Positions 20,687 to 29,817 of a stretch of DNA of 64,000 nt are shown here, piece by piece; position 1 is the stretch's first letter, and each line of letters begins with the position of its first letter. Made by a program: the position numbers and the translations under genes. Under the pieces are notes generated by a model, which was given only the letters and a program-made list of their open reading frames with translations, ran no database searches and was not told the DNA's origin. The DNA comes from Blastocladiella emersonii ATCC 22665. Taxonomy: Eukaryota > Blastocladiomycota > Blastocladiomycetes > Blastocladiales > Blastocladiaceae. The stretch covers positions 2,418,001 to 2,482,000 of the forward strand of contig JANHCV010000004.1 in assembly GCA_025594325.1 (NCBI GenBank). Direction: 5' to 3'.

Positions 20687-22558
20687 ATGAGCAGCAGCAG
20701 CGGTCCCGCGACAACGGCTCCACCCGCCGCCCCCTCGCCGTCGCTGCCCTCCTCCCCTCCAGCCTCGGGCGCTGGCGCAAGTGCGAGTGCCGGATCGACT
20801 GCCAGCGGCAGCCCACCAACCTCGTCCACCGCGGCTCCGCCCCCCTCCGCGACCGCCATGTCCTCAACTTCTCCACGACCCGCGACCCCGACCTCGTCCT
20901 CGCCGGCCCCGGGCTCGTCCCCTGCATCTACACCGCCTGCAACCATGTCATCGACTTCTGATAGACCCTCCACGCCGACGTCCGCGTCGTCGCCGGCGCC
21001 CTCGTCGTCTGCTTCCTCGTCGGCGGCCCCCTCCCCGACTCCGAGCCCTTCACCGACTTCTTCCTCGGCGCCACCCGTCACTTCCACCCCGCCGCCGCCC
21101 GTCACCTCCAGCAACACCAATCCGCAGCCAACCCCGCAGCCGCAGCCGCAGCCCCAACCGCAGCCCGATCCGCCCGTGCAGCCCGCCGTGACGTCGACCA
21201 CGACCGTGGTGCAGGTGCAGCAGACGATCGTGACCATGACGCTGGTCCAGACCACCGTCGGCAACACGGTGACGACCACGGTGCTCGGCATCGACAACCG
21301 CGGGTCGCTGGTCCAGCTGCCGACCGCGGGCGTCGCCGACGGCACCTCGGCCACCGCCTCGACGGGCTCCTCCTCGCAGTCGTCGGCCGCGTCGACCGTG
21401 CTCCTGCTCGCCGTCCTGCTCCCGATCGCCGCCGTCGTCCTGATCGCCGGCACCGTCTTCTTCGTGCGCCGCCGGCGCAACCGCCGCCCCGTCGCCCACG
21501 TCCGCCTCGACGGCGCCGTCCCGCCGAGCCACGGACTCGGGCTCGGCCGCACCGTCGCGCGCCTGCGCGGGACCAACCCGGCTCCGGGCAGCAGCGGTAA
21601 CGGCACGGGCGGGCGCCAGGCGCCGCAGCCGCAGCAGCAGCAGCAGCAGAACAACGCAATCTTGCTGTCGACCATGGCGGCCAGCGGCGTGCACGACCGC
21701 GCGGCCGCGACCGCGTCGCCGTCGGCCCACCCGCCGCCGCCGAGCCAGTGGGGCACCGGCCCGCACACTACCGGCCCGCACACTACCGGCCCGTATCAGC
21801 ATCACCAGCAGCAGCAAGTCCGCGGCAACAACGGATACCCCGACCCGATGACCGGCGGCTACGGCCCCGACTACGGCATGTCGCCCTTTGCCAACCCGAA
21901 CGGCAGCAACCCCGCGGTGCACCCGGCCGACTACCCGCCGCCGCACCACCACCTGTATACCCGCGGCGGCGGCGCGACGGACCCCGTCAAGTACGCGCTC
22001 TCCGACCCGCCGCCGCCCGTGACATCGTCGTCGGCGCCCGCGCCCATCGGGTACGCGTACCCGGGCCGGCTCACGGTCGAGGAGGTGCACCGCCCGCTCA
22101 TGTCGTCGACGACTGCCGGCGGTTACGACGCGAGCGGCCGCGCGCAGCCGCAGCCGACGCCGCACATGTACATCCCCCCGCCGCCAGCCTCGTCCCCGCT
22201 TCCGCCCGCCAACACCAACCGGGGCGGTGGCGCGGTGGCCGCCGCGACGCCGCCGCCGCTGCAGCCGTTCGTGTCGCACTCGCACTCGCACTCGCAGCAG
22301 CCGTCGCTCGGGTTCGATGAAGACGAGTACGAGGACAACGGCGTCGAGTTCGACTCGGGGTCGGGCCCGCGGTTCGCGCGCGCGCCGGCGCCGCCGCTGC
22401 TGTCGCCGACGCCCATGAGCGCCGAGTTCCCGCGGATCCTCGACCCGAGCGGCGACCGCGTGCGCCGCGTCAGCAGCACGCTGAGCGCCGGCGCGGGTGG
22501 TGCGGATGCGAGCGACCATCACAGTTTCGATGACGGGGTGCAGTTCTCGCACCGGTAG
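20687..22558 (+). CDS. Mucin-like single-pass membrane protein
   Basis: The open frame encodes 623 residues: a Ser/Pro/Thr/Ala-rich ectodomain, a Thr/Val stretch (TTTVVQVQQTIVTMTLVQTT), one transmembrane helix at about 237-258 (VLLLAVLLPIAAVVLIAGTVFF) with RRRRNRR stop-transfer, and a cytosolic tail of about 360 residues with polyQ, a GPHTT duplication, Pro-rich segments and an acidic patch (FDEDEYEDNGVEFD). The architecture resembles Mid2/Wsc-type wall-stress sensors or Skg6/Axl2-type proteins, but no domain is recognised. The N-terminus lacks a signal peptide, and codon usage is abnormal before about 21,110, so the true 5' structure is probably different (see findings). From 21,110 on the frame is secure. 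Confidence 0.65.
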   Translation: MSSSSGPATTAPPAAPSPSLPSSPPASGAGASASAGSTASGSPPTSSTAAPPPSATAMSSTSPRPATPTSSSPAPGSSPASTPPATMSSTSDRPSTPTSASSPAPSSSASSSAAPSPTPSPSPTSSSAPPVTSTPPPPVTSSNTNPQPTPQPQPQPQPQPDPPVQPAVTSTTTVVQVQQTIVTMTLVQTTVGNTVTTTVLGIDNRGSLVQLPTAGVADGTSATASTGSSSQSSAASTVLLLAVLLPIAAVVLIAGTVFFVRRRRNRRPVAHVRLDGAVPPSHGLGLGRTVARLRGTNPAPGSSGNGTGGRQAPQPQQQQQQNNAILLSTMAASGVHDRAAATASPSAHPPPPSQWGTGPHTTGPHTTGPYQHHQQQQVRGNNGYPDPMTGGYGPDYGMSPFANPNGSNPAVHPADYPPPHHHLYTRGGGATDPVKYALSDPPPPVTSSSAPAPIGYAYPGRLTVEEVHRPLMSSTTAGGYDASGRAQPQPTPHMYIPPPPASSPLPPANTNRGGGAVAAATPPPLQPFVSHSHSHSQQPSLGFDEDEYEDNGVEFDSGSGPRFARAPAPPLLSPTPMSAEFPRILDPSGDRVRRVSSTLSAGAGGADASDHHSFDDGVQFSHR

Positions 22559-22616
22559 ATTCGATGTTGCATACCCTCTCCCACTTTTTGCGTGCCTTGC
22601 TCACCATGTTGCTGTT

Positions 22617-22632
22617 CACACACACACACACA
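22617..22632. repeat. (CA)n microsatellite
   Basis: A short CA run lies just downstream of the RAD51-paralogue stop codon (that gene is on the minus strand), in the gap between the two convergent genes. Confidence 0.8.
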
Positions 22633-22640
22633 AAAGTACA

Positions 22641-23783
22641 TTACATTTCCCCTGGGCCGAACTTGGCGGGACCGAGCTCGTAGTAGCCGGACGGGAGGCG
22701 CTACACGCACGGACAGTGGGGTCAGGCACATGAGAGACAGCGAGCGCGGAAGGCGTACCAGCGTGGCCTTGGCGGCGGACACGACCCAGCGCATGCCGTG
22801 TCCGTCGACGCGGGCCGCATCCTCGTCCTCGCTCTCCTCCTCGTCTGACCCCTCCGAGTCCGCTAGATCGGCCGCCGCCACCTCCTCGAGAACCAGCACA
22901 TCGTCCACGAGCGCGCGCCACGGTGCGCCGAGCGCCGGTTTGACGCGGGCGTCCCACTTGGTCGCGGCGTTGGCCAGCACGACCGCGGCGCCCGCCCGCA
23001 CCGCCGCGTCACGCAGCGCCACGACGAGGGCGTGCGACAGCAGGTGGACGTGGTCGTCGGGGTCGCCGAGCAGCGGGGCCAGGTACGCGTGGACCGAGTC
23101 GACGACGATCAGGCGTAGGTTGGAAGGGGGAGAGCGGAGGGACGCGTGTAGCTGCGCCATGTGCGGGCACCGCGCGACGTGGATGCGCGCGAGCTACGCA
23201 TCCGACGGACGGTGAGATGGAAGGACGGCGAGTGCGGGTAAGGTAGAGCGTACGTCGCGCGGGTCAGCGACGAGCCTCGCCATGCGGCGCGGCACGAACC
23301 CGAGGGCCGCGTCGATCCACAGCACGGTCGCGTCGTGTGAGGTGGAGACGGCCGCGGCGGCGCTCGCGTACAGCAGCTCGGTCTTGCCGGCGCCCGGCAC
23401 GCCGGCGACCTCGTAGATGCGGCCGGGCCGCCACCCGCCGCCGAGGAACACGTCGAGGCTACATGTCGCCTAAGCATCAGCGGGAGCCACAGAAAAACCA
23501 AGCCAAGACGACGAACTCACGAAGCGAGCCCCGTCGGGACCGGGACCAGCGCGTCCTCGGCGTCCCACATCACGTCGGCCGAGACGGGCACCGGCGCGAT
23601 CGCGTCGACGGCCGCATCAACAACATCCCGCGCGGCGGCAGCGGCGTCGGGGTCGTCCTTGAAGGCGGCGGGCAGCGCGTCCCCGGCGAGCGCGACGGCC
23701 GCGACGGTCGGGCACCCGTCGGGCAGCGCAGCGAGGACGCGCGCGCGGACCGCGTCGTTGTGCGGGTTGAGGGTCTGGTTCAT
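22641..23783 (-). CDS. RAD51 paralogue, probably RAD51D (4 exons)
   Basis: Exons 23783-23521, 23458-23254, 23193-22759 and 22700-22641 give 320 residues, close to RAD51D. The RecA-like ATPase core shows Walker A GVPGAGKT (107-114) after 'SLDVFLGGGWRPGRIYEVA' and Walker B 'LRLIVVDS' (about 183-189). The N-terminal 85 residues replace the usual helix-hairpin-helix. An acidic insertion (DSEGSDEEESEDEDAA) sits before the last exon, which encodes only 19 residues ending GPGEM. RAD51 paralogues load RAD51 on single-stranded DNA during homologous recombination. Assignment to RAD51D rather than XRCC2 or RAD51C rests on size and layout and is tentative; the RecA fold is clear. Confidence 0.82.
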
Positions 23784-24322
23784 GGCGTGTGGTTCATGGG
23801 CTGCTGGTTCATACGGCGGGGCGAGTGCGTCACCGCAGCAGCGCCGCCGTCATCGTCATGGGCTGAGCCGGGCGAGCCGTGGCGCCTGCGGCGCGTGTGC
23901 AGCAGCGGTGCAGCAGCGGCGCGGCGAGTGGTGCCGACGGTGCGCCGTCGAAATTTCTCAGAGTCGCCTCCGCCTCCCTTCCCTCGCTCGCGCCCGACCT
24001 CTCCCCGTTGACAACTCTACCCACACATCAGTGCAACGTTATCGACGCCGACCCGACGGGCACCTGCTGCATCTTCCCACCTGCTGCAGCACACGTCACC
24101 GACCGCCAACTCGCCCGCCCGCTCGTCGCCGCCGAAACGACGCACTTCTCCCCACCGTCGTCACCGAAACTGGCGTCCACGGCTCGCCTCCCCATTTCCG
24201 AGCGGCTCCTGTCCGCCGTCAAGGCCGCCGGGTCCGCCGACTCGCTTAACGGGACCCCGTCGTCCGAGGTGCCGCCGCCCGTTCCCGACGCTGCCGCTGA
24301 GGAAGAAGCCGCCGACGCCGCC
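23784..24322. other. Divergent region upstream of the Sec2-like gene, partly coding-like
   Basis: The stretch separates the RAD51 paralogue and the Sec2-like gene. From roughly 24,090 onward the Sec2 frame is open, GC3-rich and protein-like (TARLPISERLLSAVKAAG), yet no in-frame ATG occurs before 24323, so it could be translated from a non-AUG start or an unseen 5' exon. Confidence 0.45.
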
Positions 24323-27251
24323 ATGACCAAGGACACGGACTCGGCTACGGGCTCCGAGCCCGCGGTGCCTGTCTTCGTCGAGGCTCCGGTCGCTGTCGAA
24401 GAGGCGGCACCTGCTGTCGCTTTCGCCGCCGACGTGCTGCCCACCATCACCACCACCACCTCGGCCGCCCGTACCACCGAGTCGGACTCGGAGGACGACC
24501 TGCCGCTCGTCAAGTCGGTTCACCTGGCGCCCGAGTCGCCGACCAACGAGCCCATGACGCCCGAGCGCGCCGCCGAACTGCGCATGCAGCTGCAGCAGGC
24601 CAAGCTGCGCGAGGCCCAGCTGCAGCGCGCCGTGCACGCCCTCGAGGAGGAGCTCGGCCGCGCCCAGTCGCACGCCGTCGCCTTTGACACGGCCGTCGAC
24701 GAAATGTCGCGACTGCGCGAGCGCATGGAGAGCATGTCGCAGAAGCTGCGCCGTACGCCCTCTCTTGCTCCCGCTCTTCCTACTGTTCAACAGCTCACAC
24801 TCGCCCCGTATAGTCGAGGAGGAGCGCAACCACGAAATGGAGGCCTCGCGCCGCATGATCGACGCAGAGTACGAGTCGCTCTCGGCGGTCCTCTTCGACC
24901 AGGCCAACAACATGGTCAAGGAGCAGAACGTGCTGCGCGCCCACGCCGAGCGCCGCGCCTTCATGGCCGAGACCCGCCTGCGCGACGCCGAGGGCGTCGT
25001 CGAGTCGCTCCGCGTCGAGCTCGCCGGCCTCAAGCGCCTCCTCGAGGAGCGCGACGAGGTCGCCGAGTCCGTCTCGGACTTTGACGCCGCCTCGTGCCAC
25101 AGCAACGACGCCGGCTCCGAGCACCACCACCATCACCATCACCACCACGCCGCGCCCGCCCCGCCCGTGAACCGCACCACGGGCGAGGAGTGGCAGAACG
25201 ACGTGTTCCCAATGGACCTACAGGCGCCCCCGCTCGCCTCCGACAACCCCGCCCCTACCGTCGTACCTGCGCCCGAGCACGACGCCGCACACCCCGAGTC
25301 GGCCGTCGCGCACCTCGTCCTGACCCCGCCGCCGGCCGCGCGCCGCGGCAGCCACGTGAGCGTGACGGGCAGTGGTGCTGCCGCTGCTGCCGCCGCCGCC
25401 ACGGCGCTCGCGACGCTGCACCCGCTCCTCGCCACCGAGTTCCACAAGTTCCTGACCATCCTGTTCGCGCCGACCGGCCGCGGCGCCAACTACCTGACGC
25501 TCGCCGACCGCGAGAACGCCCTGTACCGGACCAAGTTCATGGAGCGCCTGTTCGACGAGGACGTGAAGCCGACCCTCAGCTTCCCCAACATCTCCTGGCT
25601 TCAGAAGAAGACGCTCGCCGGCGCGATCACCGCCAACTCGATCGCTATCACACCGCGCCGCACGCCGATTCTCGTCCGCCGTAAGCCCAAGTCGTCGGCG
25701 TCGTCGGCTGCCGCGGCGACCACGCTGCGCGCCGCCAAGAACCTGATCCCCGTCGCACTCACGTCGCTTAGCGGTGTTGCGGCCGTCGCCTCGGCAGCGT
25801 CCGGCGCCGGGGTCGCCACGCCCACGACCGAACACGCGACGTCGCCGTTCACCGCCACGGCGGCTGCCCCGTCGTCGCCCGCCCCCGGCGCGACGCCCGC
25901 GCAGCAGCCCGAGCCCGTCGCCGCCGAGCCCGAGGAGCCGCTCGAGTACGCGCCCGAGACGCTCGACTGCTGGGGCTGCGGGACCACCATCATCAACCAG
26001 GCCCCGCTCACCGTCGTCAGCCTCAGCGACACGGACACCCAGCGGCCCGTGTGCAAGCTTTGCCGCGCGAAACTCGTCGCCGTGTGCCACGTGTTCGCGT
26101 ACCTGCGCCGCCTCGGCGCCGGTATTGTGCCCACGTCCAAGCTCCGCAGCGGGGTTCGCGCGATGGGACACTCGCGGTCCGGGAGTACCGCGTCGGCTGT
26201 CTCGGCCAGCGAGTCGGTCGTCGTCGTCGCGGATACGGCCGCGGAACCCGTTCCGCCGGTCCCGGCCGTCGACGAGGCGCGCGTCGCCGAGGCCGTCAGC
26301 GAGGCGACCCGCGCCCTCGGCCACGAGCGCACGCCGTCCACGGACTCGACCGACTCGAGCGTCACGGCCCCGCTCGTCCCGCCGCCCGCCCCGGCGCCGC
26401 ACTCGGTGACCCCCGTCTCCGCCACCACCGCGACCTCGGCCTTCTTCCAGCGCCTGTCGTCGGTCACCTCGGGCCTCAGCTCGCGCATCGCCGCCGCGTC
26501 CGCCGGCCACCCGACGGTCGAGACGGGCACCGCGAGCCCCGCACCCGGTGCCGCTGCTGCGGCCGGGTCTGCGGGCACGTCCCCGACCACGGCTGCCCCG
26601 GCCGCGGTGTCTGCGGCTGCGCCCGCCACCGCGGCGTCGGCGTCCAGCAGCCCCATGGCCTCGGTCCTGTCGCTGTCCGGCGGCTCGTCGCTCGCGTACG
26701 CGCTGTTCGGCGGCCGCGAGAACGCGGGCACGCCCACGACGGGCCGCGCCGTGTCGCCCGGCCCCTCGGCCCCCGCCACCGCGGCAGCGGCCCCTGAACC
26801 CCCGGCGCTCGAGCCCACGGTCAAGCTGTCGCCCGACCTCGTCGGCGCCCTGTGGGCCGACCTGTGTCGCCTCCGCCAGCGCATGTTCCTCGCCCGGCTC
26901 GGCGTCCCGTGCCCCGGGTCCGAGGATCTGTTTGACGCGCACCCGCTCGTTGTCGCCAAGGTCGCGGAGAACGCGGCCAAGGCCGCAAGCAAGGCGGCGG
27001 CGCCCGCGCCCTCTTCGGTTGTTGCGGCCGAGAAGGCGGTGCCTGTCGCCGCGGTCGCGGCGGAGCCGCCCGTGCTCATCGTGGTCGGCGAGACGGGTAA
27101 GGATGCGGCTGCATCACCGCAAGTCGACGACGCTGCCGCTGCCGTCGTGGCTCCCGCGGCGGACCCAGCAGCACCCGCGCCGTCGGCTGCTGCGCCAGCG
27201 GCGAGCCGCGAGGTTGCCACCGCGGTCGCAGTCGCCGAGGCGATGCTGTAG
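24323..27251 (+). CDS. Sec2/Rabin8-type Rab guanine-nucleotide exchange factor (2 exons)
   Basis: Exon 1 24323-24752, intron 24753-24813 (GTACGCC...TATAG), exon 2 24814-27251; 955 residues from the first in-frame ATG. The Sec2 coiled-coil GEF domain runs across the intron: 'LQLQQ'-type heptads, 'KLRLEEERNHEMEASRRM', then 'LSAVLFDQANNMVKEQN', the Rab-binding signature of Sec2/Rabin8. Later, 'FMERLFDEDVKPTLSFPN' with 'SWLQKKTLAGAI' and the Cys-pair region (CWGCG...VCKLC...VCHVFAYLRRL) match the conserved C-terminal part of the family. It should activate the Sec4/Rab8 GTPase on secretory vesicles, upstream of the exocyst (EXO70 is nearby). Long Ala/Pro/Ser-rich linkers and a natural run of nine His are present. 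Confidence 0.88.
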
Positions 27252-27394
27252 CCGAGAGACCACTCTCATTTGTTGTACTACTCTTTTCACCACCACCACA
27301 ATGTACCATTCGAACAAGTTGTATTTCCCCGTCGCTACACGCTTGACTTGTACTCACTGGGCAGCCCGCGAGCGACGACCCACTTGGCGCGGCT

Positions 27395-28120
27395 CTAGGT
27401 GTTGTGCGGCATGTCGAGCGAGGCGTACACGACGAACCCATAGTTCCGCAGCCGAGCAGGAACATGCGCGAGGATCATCTCGGCCACCATAGCCCTGCCC
27501 GTCGCGCTGGCGGACCACGGGTGGCCGCCGATCTGGATCTCGACCACGCGCCCGTGCTTCACACTATCGCGCACGATGGCCGCGGCGCCCGCGCCTACAA
27601 CGATCTCCACGACGCTCGCCGGTGCGCCGATGAGGCGGATCCGGTCGGCCTCGCTGAATGGGACCACGAACACGTCGCTTTCGTCAGTGAAAACGACAGG
27701 CCGCGCGCGGAGAAAGATCCATCCGCCCATATCGCGCGGCCGGCTGCACAGGTCCGTGGCCACGCACAGCCGCCACCCGCGCTCGAGCGTGCGGCTCGAC
27801 TTGGTCGCCCGTGTGCGACCACGGGTCGCCGCGTAGCGTGTAGGTGCAGTCGAGCGTCATCGTGTCGGAAGTCAGCGGGCGTCGCGAACGCGCGAGGCGG
27901 GAGATGCCGAGCGGCCACGCGGCCAGTAGGGCCAAATCGATGGCGGCTATGTTGAGCTCGTCGTTGAGGCCGTGATGTGCGGCTGGTCGGCTCCCGACAG
28001 CGACACGACCACGGCGGTGGCCGCGGTCTCGTCTTTGCCGGGCGGAGCGAGGCCGGCCGGGTCGTCGATGACGAGCAGCGAGAGCACGTCGTTGGGGGCG
28101 GCGTCATCAGTGCCGAACAT
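27395..28120 (-). pseudogene. Unrecognised gene with two compensating frameshifts
   Basis: From ATG 28120 the frame reads MFGTDDAAPNDVLSLLVIDD onward for 57 codons to an early TAG. Ordinary GC3-rich coding continues in a second frame (GLNDELNIAAIDLALLAAWP ... TYTLRGDPWSHTGDQ) and then back in the first (SRTLERGWRLCVATDLCSRP ... YGFVVYASLDMPHNT, stop at 27395). One missing base near 27,980 and one extra near 27,820 would restore a protein of about 240 residues. No intron fits either shift. It is a young pseudogene or contains two sequence errors. No family is recognised; the C-terminal half (MGGWIFLRARPVVFTDESDV) looks globular. Confidence 0.55.
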
Positions 28121-28571
28121 GGTTCAGTGGATCAAGCGAGAGCACGAATCAAGGGAAGGGTGGTCTTTTGGGGGGTCTTGGTCGCGAGCTATATCAAGTA
28201 CGCTTGCGCGCCCGCGCCCAGGAACAGTGTCCGAGTCCAGACACTCTAAGATGATCCGAGCGTAAGCCAGGAATATAGAAGGCTGTTTCTCCGAGGATCT
28301 GCTCGCGCGGACCATTGCGGCGGCGGGCCGGAGTAACACGGTAGCAAGAACGGCGCCAGGGCCAAGTACATTGCCGGTGCGGGCCGCAGTGGTGAGCTCG
28401 AATGTTTTCATTCGCTTGCGCGACGCTGGTCCGGGAGAAGAAGCGACGAAGAAGCGACCGCAGAAGCGAAGCGTCCGACCAAAACGTGATATCGCGACGC
28501 GTCGAGCAAGACGCTGCTCACTTCTGTCGCGTGTGGCAAAATCATGTCAGTTATATCTAGCTGTAGCAATC
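28121..28571. other. Intergenic region without a supported gene
   Basis: Probable promoter of the frameshifted leftward gene. A 96-codon minus-strand frame here (28411-28124) has unremarkable codon use and no family resemblance, so it is not called. Confidence 0.4.
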
Positions 28572-28874
28572 TCACATTGCAACTGTGCCGAGAACTGCCG
28601 CCGCGCCAAGGACTACGACCCAAGCGGTTGCGGACGTGCTCGTAAACTTGGCCGCGGCCGCAGTAGCGCCACCAGGAGGTGCTGCTGGCCGCTGGAGCGC
28701 CTCGGGTGCGATCGACGAGACACCGGCTCGCAACACCCAGCTTGACGCGTCGCGCGGCGTGTACCCGAGGGCCGCCATGGCCGCCTTAGTCGCAGGCCCG
28801 ATCCCCGACGCTGGAGCGCCTGTGATGACGAACGAACCGGCGGACGAGCGCCACCGCGCGTCGCGTTTCAGCAT
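28572..28874 (-). CDS. Small hypothetical protein with C-terminal membrane helix
   Basis: A 100-residue frame from ATG 28874 to TGA at 28572. It begins with a basic stretch, continues 'MAALGYTPRDASSWVLRAG' and ends in a hydrophobic helix (AWVVVLGAAAVLGTVAM), like a tail-anchored protein. Third-position GC is moderate rather than high, so coding status is uncertain. No family is recognised. Confidence 0.4.
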   Translation of the reverse strand: MLKRDARWRSSAGSFVITGAPASGIGPATKAAMAALGYTPRDASSWVLRAGVSSIAPEALQRPAAPPGGATAAAAKFTSTSATAWVVVLGAAAVLGTVAM

Positions 28875-29817
28875 GTCACGGCCGTCGGCTGACGGCTGAT
28901 TTAGAAGGCTAAGTCGCCAACCCCTCCCACGCCCCGCAAATTAAATCTAATAATTGCGGGAGTACCACTAAAATTGCTCGTCCGACATATCAGAGCCGTA
29001 TGTGCAATTTGAGCCGGGTCGGACATGTGACTCAATTCAAGAAGCTAAGCCTTAAGTGCGTTTTTCGTCCGAGCGACCAAACCGAAAGTTTTTTTCAACT
29101 TTGCACGGTCGGACGAGTTCTCGGTACCCCGACACCTCGAATCGGGGATTTTCACGTATTCCGGGCCTCTGAAGGTCGCTGATCACGAATCTGCCCTCAG
29201 AAAAATGTTTCTGATGCATCTTGAAATTACGCAGCTAAGTCGAGTCACGTGGGCCGGGGCTTCGAGTCACAGCCAGCGACGCGACGTTCAAGTCCGCGTG
29301 ACCGCGAAGCACGCGCTGACCTGCTCCCGCCCATGCTGGCGACTTAAAGAGTGGCAGCTGCAGTAGAGCCATGCACAGGCGACCGCGCGGAACAACGAAC
29401 GAGACGCCTGTTCACTCGAGCGGCCCTGGCGCGAGGAAGCGAGTACGCTTCGGTTGCAACTGAAGAGAGCTTGACAGGCTTCACGAGCAGTCAAGCGAAG
29501 CCGAGATCAAGGACGCGGCGAGCATGAGGCCGAATCGTTGATAGCCGCTTTCGCGTCAAGGAGGAGGAGATCAGTCGCTGACAAGAGAGTTTTTAGAAGC
29601 GCGGTTTTTATCTCAACTCGATCCTCGAGCGGGGACAAGGCGGTCGAGGAGAACGGCGCAAGAGGAGAAAGGAGGGAGAGGAAAGAGCAAGGCAAAGAAG
29701 TTCAACGAGAAGGAGGGGAAAGGAGACAGGGGGGACGAGAAAAGCAAACGACGAGGGGGGAAGAAGCACATCGCGGTATCAGCGATGGAGGCAGAGGGTG
29801 GTGACGGGCGGGAGGGC
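28875..29817. other. Gene-free region containing a low-GC patch
   Basis: About 940 bases without a credible gene. The part from 28,910 to about 29,250 is clearly AT-richer than everything around it and sits inside short inverted repeats (see the candidate element). The remainder is a purine-rich 3' flank of the repeat-protein gene. Confidence 0.6.
28910..29346. mobile_element. Candidate MITE-like element: low GC, 10-bp terminal inverted repeats
   Basis: TAAGTCGCCA at 28910-28919 is repeated perfectly in inverse orientation (TGGCGACTTA) at 29337-29346. If the outer TA is a target-site duplication, this leaves 8-bp inverted termini on a 433-bp element, the layout of Tc1/mariner-derived MITEs. 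Internal base composition is unusually AT-rich. No transposase is present. A 10-bp match of this kind can arise by chance, so the call is tentative. Confidence 0.35.

Noticed and set aside
28124-28411. A 96-codon minus-strand frame with ATG (MKTFELTTAARTG...)
   Set aside because: Ordinary non-coding composition, runs into the leader of the frameshifted gene, no similarity.
29000-29280. Possible tRNA or small RNA in the AT-rich patch
   Set aside because: I could not form a cloverleaf or find A/B-box sequences there; short inverted GTCCGAC/GTCGGAC pairs are not enough.
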